DNA of 64,000 bases from the NCBI GenBank assembly GCA_013399895.1, contig VXBA01000395.1:933669-997668 (forward strand), written 5' to 3'. Numbering within the stretch: position 1 is the stretch's first letter; every line of letters begins with the position of its first letter. Source of the DNA: Serilophus lunatus. Its lineage: Eukaryota; Chordata; Aves; Passeriformes; Eurylaimidae. Below, in pieces: positions 52,768-64,000 of this stretch. The translations under genes and the position numbers were made by a program. The notes under the pieces are model-generated. The model saw nothing but the letters and a program-made list of their open reading frames with translations. It searched no databases and was not told the DNA's origin.

Positions 52768-53126
52768 CTGAAAAAAAAAAATCCCTTTAAAGCACCTGTG
52801 TTTATTCCTGTGGCATTTTGTATAATGTAAAAGCAGTTGTTATAATGAGGTCACTTAAGTAGATAGTAAGTTTCCTACTAGTTAAAATGGTGTAAGAACA
52901 GCAATTGTGAAACCAGAAAACCCAGCCAACATAACATTTTTCCAAAGAACAGAGTGGCTCTGGCTTCCACTCCAAAAGAACCTGACTATTCTTGTTGTCA
53001 CAGCACTGTACAAAGGATTACTGCTTTAGCAGAAGATGGGAAAGGATTTAAAACAGAGAATTTTTGAGAATTAAATGAATCCAAACATTATACAAATGTC
53101 AAAGGACAGATAATTAATATACCTAC
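52768..53126 (-). other. MYO3B: MYO3B intron, exons 5-6
   Basis: 359 bp; its sense 3' end carries an 11-T tract before CAG. Confidence 0.92.
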
Positions 53127-53329
53127 ACAGCCTGTTTTATGACCCTTGATTTTTCAAGTAGATATTCAGAAATCTTTGCCCCCATTACTGCTCCTGTGGG
53201 TGTAAACATCATTTCCAGATACTTCCCAAAGCGACTTGAGTTGTCATTGATGGCAGTGCAGGCATTCCCAAATGCTTCAACCAGAGGATTCACCTGAAGA
53301 ATTTTCTCACGCAAAGCACGGTTATTGGC
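53127..53329 (-). CDS. MYO3B: MYO3B exon 5: switch I region
   Basis: 203 nt: 67 codons (residues 135-201) plus two bases of Val202. It starts ANNRALREKILQVNPLVEAF and contains switch I NDNSSRF at residues 162-168. Arg167 is the expected salt-bridge partner of switch II Glu403. It ends LLEKSRVIKQA. The donor is GT|GTAGGT; using the downstream GT instead would put an in-frame TAG into the message, and the following exon needs this phase. Confidence 0.95.
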
Positions 53330-53993
53330 CTTGACAGAACAGATAGAGATCACAAAAATAATTAAAAGAATATAATGCTTATCCACAACCCAATTCTTGC
53401 TTTAGAGGCATAGAATCTCCTCCTCATGCTTGTATGGACTTAGGTTCTCTGTTTATATAACAATAGGTCCAAGAAATTGATGAGCAAGTCTCCCACAGGT
53501 AGGAAAATACAGATTCTGGTGCCTCTGGAATTGTTCTGTCTCTGAAGTGTTAAAAAAGAACTAAAAATAGTTAAGACTACCAAACCCATAAAAGGCTAAA
53601 TATATCTATTTAAAGTTAACCTTACATGCTTTATTTTCCCATCACTTTATGCATTAGCATTCCCATAACATTCAAATGTGTAAGAGCTTCTAAGATTAGA
53701 GCAATAGTCAAATCTGTCATTGTTTATTGTATAAATAAACAATGATATATGTGATAAACACTGTGCATAAATACAGGTACTGAACACTCTGAATCTGGCA
53801 TCTTCTCTATAAAAATTTTTGACTGGCTTGGGAGGCATACTTTTCTATCATAATCCAATATGCTCACATGCATGATTATTATGTCCCTAACTCAAGTGGG
53901 AAAATTCACATGAACAGCTTAAGTAATAAAGCAGAAATTGGGGTGGAGTTGGGAGATTTTATTCATAGTTTTACATAATTGGGTAAGAAATAC
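53330..53993 (-). other. MYO3B: MYO3B intron, exons 4-5
   Basis: 664 bp, nothing recognised. Confidence 0.92.
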
Positions 53994-54077
53994 CTTTCCC
54001 AAGAAGGTCAAATGCTGGACGATCAGATGGGCACTTTCTGTCTTTCCAGCACCACTTTCCCCACTGATGATAATGCA
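53994..54077 (-). CDS. MYO3B: MYO3B exon 4: P-loop (ATP binding)
   Basis: 84 nt, 28 codons (residues 107-134), phase 0 at both ends. It holds the Walker A P-loop GESGAGKT at residues 112-119, followed by ESAHLIVQHLTFLGK. Lys118 and Thr119 are the expected phosphate and Mg contacts. Acceptor GTGTTCAG, donor AAG|GTATTT. Confidence 0.97.
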
Positions 54078-56636
54078 CTGAACACACAAAACGAAATATT
54101 TAGGTGCATAGCTCACCACATGGTAAACTTCAGCTATTACCACTTCTATCTGTTCTTTCATGGTTATTACCAAAACTACAAAATACTTTAAGGGCCAACT
54201 CCCTTCAGAAAGGAAAGATCAGCAAAGGCTCAGTGTAATAATTTATTCCCTAGATTACTAAAATGCATCTCCAATGCCTGATAGCACTGTGCCTGTGTGA
54301 AGCAGAGACTGAATTTCTTAGGGCTAACACATAAATGAGTGAACATCTCTCTAGACATGACTAACATTTCATGTGATTTCCCTCTAATGCTTAAAACTCA
54401 GAAAATTGCCACAGCTCAGTTGATGTGACATAATTCAACAGTGTTTCTGAGCTCACTGCATTGGCTTCACACGAACTAACATGAATCACAGGGTATAGCT
54501 GTTTTTAAAACACTGACCAAAAGTTTGCTCCTAAAAATAAATAATTACTGCTGTGTAGAGAGGCTATTTTGTAGGTAGCATTGACATTCAAGTTAGAACA
54601 GCACACTGGCATCTAAACATTTCAGAAAAATATGCATCTCCTCATTGAATGATTCTGAGAGGACATAGCCACCTTCTTCCCAGATCAGCAGTCCTTAACA
54701 TGATATTTTATAGGCTCTTCAAACAGCTTCCAGACTCAGACTAACTAGAATGGTCTCAATGCCCTGCTGTTACGCTTCATGGACAAGATGGAAGCTGAAG
54801 GCCAGTACACCTTAAAGGCCAGTTCACACATGAACGCTGAAGCGTGAACATTTCAGATTATAGTAAGTATGAATTCTGACAACATTTATTATTTTCTCTT
54901 TTTTTTTTGGTGCACTCCACAGATCATCAGTACAAATATTAGTCTACTTAAGGCATAGTATTGACATATAATTAAAATGTTAACACTAAGAAGTTGCATA
55001 GATGCATGTGTTTTTTCAGCAAATACCTGAAAATTATCTGCATGCTACAGTGAACATACAAGATTCTTGGCTAGAAAAAGATGCAAGGTCCTAAAATACC
55101 TGATACACTGACACTTCACATAGAACTGAGCTTTCTGAAAAGATTTGAAAGATTTAACAGTTATCTGGTGGTACCTTGTGGTGCCTGACAGTAGGTGCAG
55201 GGACTGACTCTACATAATATAAAATATCACATTAACAGACCATTTATTTGCTTCTTTTCAGATATTTTTGCTCTCAGACACTGGTAACACATTGATAAAT
55301 TTATAGGGTTACACTAAATTGCTATGTGTGACTAGGGAAGTCATGTACAACATTTTACACAGTTAAGTCCATGAGTCCTTGTAGAATTGGTTAGAACTTG
55401 ACTTTCATCTCAGAAGAAATATTAGACCTTAAGCCAATTTTCAAGTTTCCCAGAAGAAAAACGAGAGAAAGCTCAAAGGAAAAAACAAACAGAACCAACC
55501 CAGTTTTGATCTGGCTACAGCGTTTATCTAATTCACCTTTATTTGAAGAACCAACATAACATCGGCCAGATAATGGAGATAAACAAGCTCCTGTAATACT
55601 TTGCAAGAAGAAAACAGGAAACTGATTTAGATCTAAATGAAAATTGCTTCTTAAACAGGTACAAAACTTATAATATTAAAGATGTACAAAGCCTCATGAG
55701 CTGATGACACTACTAATTTTTTTCCTCAGATAACAAGTTTTCACATAACTTACTCTAAATGAGTACTTGTTTTCTTTAATGCTGCCACCAAAGACATGTA
55801 AGTCATCAAAGAAGCACTAACCATCTCTCAGGCCAGTGCACTTCCATATGCTCAGTAAAACTCCTCTTTTCTTCATCTTTAGGGTCTCTTTTATTGCCAT
55901 TTTCTCATTGCAGGTTTTTTATTATTTTATTCTGCTTTTGTGATTTTAAAAAGGCATTTTCTATGAACCATTGTGTAAGGAGCAGGGTAAAATCAGGAGG
56001 ATTTTATAAACAAAAGTAATTATCAGCCCTCAATATTCACATACATACAGTACATCAAATTAAATATAAAGTTATAATGTTAAGAATGTAATAAAATCTC
56101 CTACAGCACAGCCTTTTATTTTCATTAAAATAGGTGCTAATAAAAAATGGATTTTTGTCCTTATTATGTTTCTCACTAACTATCCTTAATATACTTTAAC
56201 TAAAAAGTTAGTTGATGGTTCCTATTTTTTGTAACTTAGGGTCTTTTTGCAACAGAAAAGTAGTTCAAAATCTCTTAATCTGCTATGTCATTGAGAACCC
56301 CTGATTTTATACAAGCGGAAATTATTGAACTACCTAGGACAAGACAGACCTAGAATCAGAGTGTGCAGCAGCATTCTGCAGCTGGTCTTAACTGCCAGGA
56401 CTTTGTGGGTGTCCAGGAAACTATAATGGTCAGGTATCTCTATCATCCTATTTGACATCACTCTTCAGAATTCCCAAACCTGACAAGATTTCTACTCTGG
56501 TTTTCCTAATATAGCAATAAAAAACTAAATAAAAAAATTTCCAAAGTATAATATAACAGAACATTAGCCACAGTCATGTAGCACAGTGGCAATACGATTA
56601 ATATGAAATCTAAAGCAAAAATGAACAGATGCTTAC
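54078..56636 (-). other. MYO3B: MYO3B intron, exons 3-4
   Basis: 2.6 kb, AT-rich, nothing recognised. Confidence 0.9.
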
Positions 56637-56741
56637 CTGATCCTTGCTGAATGTAACCATGCTTTGGTAGGCAGCATCCGCAGAGGCAAATATGTGGGGG
56701 GGATTTGATGAACGCTTCACGCCATGGTAAAGCTTGGAAAA
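56637..56741 (-). CDS. MYO3B: MYO3B exon 3: motor upper-50K segment before the P-loop
   Basis: 105 nt, 35 codons (residues 72-106), phase 0 at both ends. It starts FSKLYHGVKR and continues NPPHIFASADAAYQSM. The PPHIFA(x)AD element is the conserved myosin helix ahead of the P-loop, and ASADAAYQ is MYO3B-like. Acceptor TTCTTTAG, donor CAG|GTAAGC. A 166-codon open frame across this exon in another minus frame is a shadow. Confidence 0.96.
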
Positions 56742-57594
56742 CTAAAGAACACAAAATAGTCAAAATATGCAACTTAGCCACATAATTAAGAACTGAAGAG
56801 AGTACAGTAACTATCTTCTCCCTGTTCAACAGAAGGCAGTTCCTGTTATACCATAGAATTTCTACTGAATCATCAGAAAGAGAAGTAGTAATTCTTGGCA
56901 CTGCCAGACTTCCAGAATACAAATTAAAACACTTAGAATGAGAATGCACTCTGACATTTCCTGCATAAGAAAGTGAACAGGGAACAAGGAACAGAATTTC
57001 AAACACAAGCCTTCAGTCAAGGAAATACTCAACATATAGCAAAGAAGCTTCAAGGATAACACTGAATCTGAAATCTGACTCTTCTATCTGCAGCCCTGAA
57101 TTAGGCATCCATGGAGACTAAGTAATTTCCAGCTCCACCTTTCTTCAGATTTGCAGGGAATTAAACTGCTTCTACAGCATTTGATTCACTTGTTTCTTTT
57201 AAGATAGAGCTGATGGCACAGGACATGTAATAAGCCATAGTCAGAACAATTCTTCATGAAGAAAAAGCCTCAGCATGAGGAGGTTCATATAACCATTTCT
57301 CAGAAGAAAGCCCTAACTGCTAGACAAGAGGCACAGCTGTGGCTGGGGTAAACTTCATCCTTCCCATGAAATTTGTGCCACCAAGCAGAAAGTAACAAAA
57401 TCAAATGAGACCAAATTTAACAAACAAACCAGAACAAAACAGACTCATAGTCACACTGAAAAGAGGAAAGAAAAAAAGAAGAAAAGGCTGAGGTTTGGTC
57501 TGTGCTCCTTGTTTCCAACATCGCTAAAGTATTTTAGCCAGTGTTAATATTAAATGTAAAGTGACTATTGTCCACAGCTTGGAATCTCTCTTAC
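56742..57594 (-). other. MYO3B: MYO3B intron, exons 2-3
   Basis: 853 bp, nothing recognised beyond an A/G-rich run near 57460. Confidence 0.92.
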
Positions 57595-57711
57595 CTGGGG
57601 AGAATAAATGCTGAGATTCTGGAAGGGATTCAAGGCTATTAAAATATCTCCAACGTAAGTATAAATCTGTAAATCAGCATAGCGTTTTTGCAGCTGATGG
57701 ATAATTGTATC
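57595..57711 (-). CDS. MYO3B: MYO3B exon 2: motor N-terminal segment
   Basis: 117 nt, 39 codons (residues 33-71), phase 0 at both ends. It starts DTIIHQLQKRYADLQIY and contains YVGDILIALNPFQ, the conserved myosin strand and turn leading into the nucleotide pocket (the Y-G-x-x-L-I-A-x-N-P signature). Acceptor TTCTCAG, donor CAG|GTAAGA, both strong. Confidence 0.96.
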
Positions 57712-58592
57712 CTGAGAAGATTACAAAAAGTTTGATAGTTATACAGTGTTTTCCCACTTAGGAAGATTTTTCTAAATATACTGAGAACACTGATTATGAA
57801 ATACTTATTTTAAGTATTACTAGTTATTTTTCAAATGCCAAAATCACAAACCCAGGTATTTTCAAAATTCTTGCTAATGCCATAAAACTAAGTTAAATGG
57901 CAACTCTTATTTGCAGATTAGCAAATACTTTGTTATATGAGCCTGAGAAGCAAACCTTTGAAGAGGAGATGGATTTGCACATTATTGCTGCACTTCATAG
58001 TACATTTCCATTTAATTTTTTTATTTGGCCATGAAACAAGGATAATAATTTTTCAAAGATTAAATTTTAAGTGATGGTAAAAGACTGTCTTAAGTAGGAC
58101 GCTAGCACAATTTACTATTATGACTTTTTTTTGCTAGCATGTAATTTAAAAATCATCGATACAAAAATTTACTGCATACAGGTGGTATAACATATTATGA
58201 AATTCAAATTGTTTTATCACTTTTTTTATCCAGGAGCTGTAGACAACATATTATTCTATATAAAACATCAATTTTAGAAAAAAATATCACTTAAATCTAG
58301 ATGTTTATGATTAAACTTCACATTTTAGGAAACCCACAAACATAATTTAAACTAACATCACTCATAATTAAGTTTTCCCCATAACAGTATTCATTGCTAC
58401 TACTTTTATGTCACTATATAGAATATTAATGAAGTGATGGGAGTAGATCAGTCATGTGAGAATTCCTTTTCCATAGTGAAACAAAAGCTTGTAAGAAGAA
58501 ACTCTTTTCATTCTGCTCAGAGGCCTAAAACGCAGAACTAGGCAGAATGTGAGGTAGAATTATCAGAAACTGCTACTCAGACAGTACAGTAC
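57712..58592 (-). other. MYO3B: MYO3B intron, exons 1-2
   Basis: 881 bp, AT-rich, nothing recognised. Confidence 0.92.
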
Positions 58593-58689
58593 CTCATCTA
58601 GAACTTCTAGATTTACCAGATCATCATCTAGAGAGTACTTGTCAGCTCCATCCACACGGTAAGGTCTTCTAGTATGTATTCGTTCATGC
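58593..58689 (-). CDS. MYO3B: MYO3B exon 1 in window: kinase-motor linker and motor N-terminus
   Basis: 97 nt: one base closing an upstream codon plus 32 codons (residues 1-32). The translation starts HERIHTRRPYRVDGAD and ends NLEVLDE. This is the class III linker after the kinase domain and the first motor helix. The acceptor is TTTCCAG; the donor is GAG|GTACTG in phase 0. The single leading base fits AG|G (Arg) if the preceding exon ends in AG, as expected for the R-HERI junction of the family. No upstream partner exon was found in the window. Confidence 0.95.
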
Positions 58690-61600
58690 CTGGAAATTTG
58701 TTAGTAGAGCGCCAGTGTTATAAAAGTGTATCAAAGACAGCAAATACTAAGAGGCAACTGGAAGTCATGGGTGACAGTTTTTGTCATGCAGAAAACACAG
58801 ACACTTTCTGAAATGCATATTTTTGTTTGCAATATCCTTGTATAAAAGCAATATGTTAGCTTGCTGTCCACTGTAGTATCTGTTTTCTCTTTCACAGTAT
58901 ATAACTCTATCTATCAATGCTCAGCAAAGATTTACCTGTAGATTTACTACTCCTCATTCAAACAGTAAATTATAAAAAAATTCTCCCCCTTTTCTCTTCC
59001 CTCCTTGGTCTAATAAACCACCACTCTGTTTAATTAAATGTTCCCCACCACATACCCAGACAACAGTATTGTCATGTAAAGAAGCTGTAAGAAGCGATAA
59101 GTAGTATAAAATCCTACTATTACCTTGGTGTATGCCAAAGTGCCTCCTCAGATGACCCTAGATCTGGCCCAAAACAACATTTTTGAACCACAGCTGCCAT
59201 CAGACTCTAAATTGTATGGATGTTCAGCCAGCTTGTTCCCAGAGATTTAAGCCACACAATAAGCAGCAGAGACAAACTGCCACATAACCCCTTTATAATC
59301 AGATTACACTGAAGGAATCTTTGAAAATGCTGTGTATATGTTTTTAAACAACATACACATTGAAATGGGGACAAATCAAGAGGCCGTAACACGTCCTCCA
59401 CAGAGGGTGTGAAATATGAATGCTGTAAGCAGAACGAGGCTTTTCTTTACAACAAACATAATCAAAGCATAGTAGAAGGACACCCACCGAGATACAGTCT
59501 GCATCCTGCTGAGTAACATTTAGCATTGATCCTCAATGACAGTCCTTGACAGATTGTTTCTACACTGGTTGCCATGTAGAAAGTAGGAATCACATGATCA
59601 TGCATCCCAAAACAAGCCTATATATTATATCAAACACTAACAGAATGGTACTGTAACTTGTCAGGAAACACTGTTTATCTATATAACATTCAAGGTTAAT
59701 ACGATGATGTAGCAGGTCTTCTGTCTTTAATCACATTTTCATATGCTCTTGGAATCCTCTTTCAAAAATTAACATTGAAGCTTTTCCATTTTTCCCCCTT
59801 TATGCATGCTTCTACATTTGAAGCGAGTCAGTTTTCATTCAGTAAAGAGAATGTTTTCATATCCAAGAGCTATTACATCATCAGAAGAATTACTGCATGG
59901 AAAGTCTCTAACAAAGAGGAAAGACAAGAGTACTAGCCATGAGTACAGCTTCAGAGAAAATTGTGAATCACATTTAAAGATCATATTCATTTTCCTTTCT
60001 ACTAATGAGTTCTGTAAGACTATCCTGTAGTAGTTTATTTGAATTGTAACTAAATAAAACTGTGCATATTCTTTTGTCAGTTAGAAAATAGAACAGCGGG
60101 AAGAGAGTGGGATTTGCTGACAGTCCCACAACATTCCCAGAGACAGTAGTTTGCTTGATGCTGTACTTATGAAGAAATGAAAGAAGGACAAAACGACACA
60201 AATAAGAAGCTATGGAAGAAAAATTGTTAGCAACATGGTGATCACTTGAATTTGTTCAAAGTTCCATTCAATTAAATTTTCCATTTTCTGGTCTTCAATT
60301 AGGTATCGGGTTGTGACCTCTTTTTGGCTTTTTTTTACGTGTCACTATATGTAAGAATATTACACTTTGTTAACAAGGCGGATCCTCAAAGGAGTAGGAA
60401 TTCATGTAAGCAGCCTAACGTATTACTGGGGTTTTTTAACTGTTGTTTCCCTTTCAAACCAGAATTCAACCTCTTACTTTACTGTGTAAAAAAATGCAGT
60501 TGTAAATAATGTAAATCATTTAGAGAAGGGAGCACCCCTTGGTTTATGAATGAAAGAAATATCTTAACAGTTGGTTTACCTCATGGAGATGTAACTAACA
60601 AAGGAATAGCTTACACAACTCATCTGTGAAGCTTTTTCTTTCTGGAGCAAAACATCACAGCCACAATATAGAACTGCAACAAGCTCCAAGTATGGACATA
60701 TCTACCAGAGGTGCAAGGAGGAGATGAAGAGGGCACATTCAAACCTAAGCACACCTAATTGCAGAATGGCTTTGTAAACTAATCTGCTATCTGATTGTGT
60801 ATTAAACTCCTGCTGTTTGTTCTCCTTAAGTGATAAACAAATAATTTTTTTTTATTAGAAAGGATTCTTTCCTTCAGCATCTAAATAAATAAGGACACAG
60901 GTCTTAGTCAAATATAAGTAAAACACATATAAAAACGCATATAACACATATTTTCTTGTGCTTAGCTCATTTTCCTAAGTACATGATTAGGAAGAGGATA
61001 TTAGAGTATAACATCACATTAGCTTCAAATCTCCTGCTGGCCTCATCAGTTTTCTACTGACCCTATGTCCTGCACATGCATTGACGGAGTCGAAAGGAAA
61101 AATACAAACAAACAGTTATCTTTAATTATTTCAAAAATTTTACATCAGAAATACAATCAATGCAATACAATCTTAAAATACATTAAAAAAAATCTTAAAA
61201 AGCAGAAGGAAACACTCTTAATTAGGGAAATAACTGTCAGTATATTTTTTGCATAAAAAGTAGAATTATCAGCCATTTTTTCAATTTTTTCAGTACAAAC
61301 ATTAAGCAAAAGGAAAATCCAAAAGTGTTATGTTATTTGCCTCGTTTCCAGCAATGTTCTGAATCAAACCCTGGATGACATCATCTCTTCACTAACAAAA
61401 GAATTAGTGTAAAGGACCAGTCACTCAACATCCCTAACTTTATTGCAAAATAACAGAATGATTTAGGTTGGGAGGGGCCTGAAGAGCAGCATTAGATTTA
61501 TTCCTGAAAACTAGTGATGAGCGTTGTCTGTTAAAAAAAGACTTTATCCTCCCAAGGACCTTCCCTTTGCCTTTTTCCTCAGGCAAGAACAGCTGGAAGG

Positions 61601-64000
61601 GACAGTTTTCTTGGATTTTGGAGGAGGAGCAACAGGCCTGAAGCCTTTGTCTCTTGGGAGAACAATTTCATGAAGATGGCAGAAAGCATTCATTTTTTCT
61701 ATTTGTGGGAAAAAGTTTAAAAGAAAGTAATCTCTTTTTTAGATTAGACACCAGTCATAGTAATAGAAGCACACTGTAAATAGCTATACACTCATCCTCA
61801 CTATCAAGATGATGATGGGAAAGAAAAAGCTATATGGACCACACAGAATTCTAGATCAAAACGTCACCTTGCCAGCAGGTCCAACCTGAGCAATAAAGCA
61901 ACACAGGCCAGGCATTTTTGCTTTCATTGGAAAGCTGCCTCTCTGATCTCGATCCCCTCAACCCCTAACATTCTTAGGGCCTTTCAAGTGGCCTTTACTT
62001 CATCCTCTTGATGCAGTTAAGCATGTATGTTTACTGGTTAGGTTTTTTTCTAGGACTCATATAGAAACAATGGTTTCTGTACTTCTCCTTCTTTACATTA
62101 TTGACAATTTTAAAATTAATTGCTGAGATTTACAAGAAAAACGCTCAACACAGTGAGAAAGAAAAAAGGGATAATGTGCTACTGTCACACAGAGATACAC
62201 AGCCTATTTTCCAAGCATTGCAAAGACTGAATTTTGTCTCTGTACATCAAGTTTTATCCTGTAGTAGTTCAGTAATTTTTGAAGCAAGGTCCAAGTAGAA
62301 ACATTGGCATAGCCTTAATTACAATATAAACACTGTAGCTATAGCAGAAGTCTCTGCAACCTCCAGTAAAAACACATATACTATAGTCAGGACAAGGATC
62401 ACTTCTGGGGTCCCCAACAGCTTTGCGATTTAAAAAAAAAAAATTAAAAAAGGGAAAAAAGGGTTCTAAACTCATTTGCCTAATATTCATATAGATGAAG
62501 GCTGGAAGAATTGCATTAAATTACATTGTGTACAGCATCAGAGGACTATTTTTGGTTCTGTTTCTGTTATTAGCTCTGAGTCCAAAGGAAATTACTGGCT
62601 GGATGCAAGTTCCTTGCAGTTAATTGCTTTCAAAACTAAATGTGAGCTGGCAGAGAAACTAGATATCTGGTTGTAAGAATTACTTCCTTGGATGGACTGC
62701 TGCTGTAATCCAGCTGGCTAATAAGAAGGGAGAATCTGCCAAGACAGTGTAGTCTCATCCTAATATCCTCGCAAGGTAGACTGAACATACTTGCCCTTCT
62801 CAAACTATTAAATGTCTAGATTTCTTTTCAGATTTTTCCCTTTTTAGTCTTTTCCCCAGGCTTTCTCAATTTTGATTCTTCTTGATGTACAGATTTGCAT
62901 TTTATCCTTCAAAATGCAAGGTTTCATAACTGTCCCCCATTACAGAGACAAACTTCTAAATGGTGACCAGCAGTAGCACCCTGACCCAGCATCACCCAGA
63001 ACTGCAATCTCTGAACTCTTTATTGTCTTCCTCAAACTTGTTTAAAACCACACCCATGCAAATGCTGAAGTTTTTTCATCCCTATGAAGAAGCATATTTA
63101 CAGACAGGAACATAAGATACCTAGTTTGCAGGAAAACATTCAAGACAAGAATGAGCTGTGTCTGGAGTTGACCTCTTCAAGGCTGCTGAAAACTAGGAAA
63201 CCGCCACTTTGAACCATATAACCAAAACTATTCAATACTTGATCAACATTAATTTTCAAATATCAAATCATTATAGAATTTTTACACTAGGAGTTATTAG
63301 TCACTTGAGGAAATACAGAAGACCACAGTTCTGTTCAACTTCAGCTCCAGTGACATTTGATAGACAGGGCTAACTAAATAAACATAGATGCTAACTGGTG
63401 ATTATTAAATATTTGTGTTACTTTAAAATTAATACAGATTTGTCTATTGCATTTCATATAGCTGCCTCACATTTACTCCTTCGAAAGAGCAGCCAAATGC
63501 CACATGGGAACCTACAGTATCTAAAACTTTGAAACATGGCTTCGAAGGATATTACCAAGGGCAAAATTTTTAGAATGCATTCTATGAAGATTCTTCTTCC
63601 CTGTCTCCAGTTCTAAGGTTTTAATCATGTATTTTCCTCCTTGATGTTCTGCTTCTTCACCACAATCAAAAGGCAGCTAATAGAACTGTTACTACATTTG
63701 AATTTCTCCATCTCACATGCTGTTGTGACTCTTTTTTAGATTTTCTCCTGCATGCTATTTTGTTATTTTAAGACTGAGCATAAACAAGTAATTTCTTAAA
63801 TGCTGTACATTCAAATGGGAAAAGAAAAACCCAGAACATTTTCATTTCACTCCCTTTTGTTGATGGTCAGTACTTTTCCAGGCCTTCAGTTAAAGATTAA
63901 AAGTGCTACAGTTTTCCATTACTTCTACTCACGAGCCATAATAACAGTTTTAAGTTTTGGGGGTTTTTATGGAATAAAATGGAAGGTTTACTTTTTTGAG
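58690..64000 (-). other. MYO3B: MYO3B intron upstream of the first motor exon (partial)
   Basis: At least 5.3 kb. I looked for an exon ending in phase 2 (AG|GT) that encodes the kinase C-terminus and found none that fits. It contains one CR1-like scrap (61449) and an A-rich low-complexity run at about 62428-62462. Confidence 0.8.
61449..61500 (-). mobile_element. CR1-like short remnant
   Basis: AACAGAATGATTTAGGTTGG then GAGGGGCCT resembles the tail and last 40 bases of a CR1 on the minus strand. It is too short for subfamily placement. Confidence 0.6.

Larger units (their letters stand above)
7524..58689 (-). other. MYO3B: MYO3B gene, internal part (20 exons found)
   Basis: Class III myosins are actin-based motors with an N-terminal Ser/Thr kinase. 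They move to the tips of actin protrusions such as hair-cell stereocilia and photoreceptor calycal processes and carry espin-family cargo (family knowledge). Seen here are 20 minus-strand exons with AG acceptors, 19 GT donors and one GC donor. Their joined frame has no stop over 839 whole codons, and all phases agree. All motor hallmarks are intact, so nothing suggests a pseudogene. MYO3B is preferred over MYO3A from diagnostic residues recalled for the paralogues (NDDREAL after the actin-binding CIKP, EEFVKR, ASADAAYQ). The kinase exons should lie above 64000. The C-terminal tail exons and 3' UTR were not recognised and may lie below position 1. Introns range from 144 bp to 13.8 kb. Confidence 0.96.

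Noticed and set aside
56506..57006. 166-codon minus-strand open frame
   Set aside because: It overlaps MYO3B exon 3 in a different frame and runs into intron; a shadow.
59131..59180. CACCAAG|GTAATAG donor-like site upstream of exon 1 with an open frame
   Set aside because: The phase fits but the translation (ending SSEEALWHTPR) does not resemble the kinase-motor linker.

Overview
This window is vertebrate nuclear DNA, almost certainly from a bird. The only mobile elements I recognise are CR1-type LINE remnants with the avian 8-bp 3' tail (repeats of ATTCTGTG, seen as TCACAGAA on the + strand). Introns are AT-rich with few repeats. No bacterial or viral genes, operons, CRISPR arrays, tRNAs or rRNAs are visible. 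The species cannot be fixed from this sequence.

The window holds one gene, on the minus strand: the middle of MYO3B (class IIIb unconventional myosin). I located 20 exons by translating the minus strand between splice sites. They run from 58689 (most 5') down to 7524 (most 3'). Together they give 2520 nt and 839 whole codons in one continuous frame, with every split codon closing correctly across every junction. These codons are numbered 1-839 below, starting at the His after the first split codon. The exons encode the end of the kinase-motor linker, the complete myosin motor (P-loop GESGAGKT 112-119, switch I 162-168, switch II 398-403, TEDS-site Glu341, actin-binding segment near 630, converter) and a neck with three IQ motifs. 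The assignment to MYO3B rather than MYO3A rests on paralogue-like residues such as ASADAAYQ, NDDREAL, EEFVKR and YRVDGADKYSLDDDL, compared with the family as I remember it. The kinase domain and gene start lie beyond 64000. Most of the tail, with the espin-binding region, lies beyond position 1 or was not recognised.

Layout, + coordinates: 1-7523 is sequence 3' of the last sure exon (three CR1 remnants, a 20-bp perfect palindrome, two weak candidate tail exons). 7524-17836 holds the neck and converter exons. 17837-25186 is an intron with a sense-strand G-quadruplex candidate. 25187-31969 holds the actin-binding and loop-2 exons and an intron with a perfect 128-copy GGAAA tract. 31970-45779 is a 13.8-kb intron. 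45780-54077 is a dense exon cluster. 54078-58689 holds the first motor exons. 58690-64000 is upstream intron with no exon found.

The best second looks are a GC-AG intron at exon 9, a third IQ motif built across an exon junction, and the uninterrupted (GGGAA)6(GGAAA)128 tract. I found no convincing previously unknown system.
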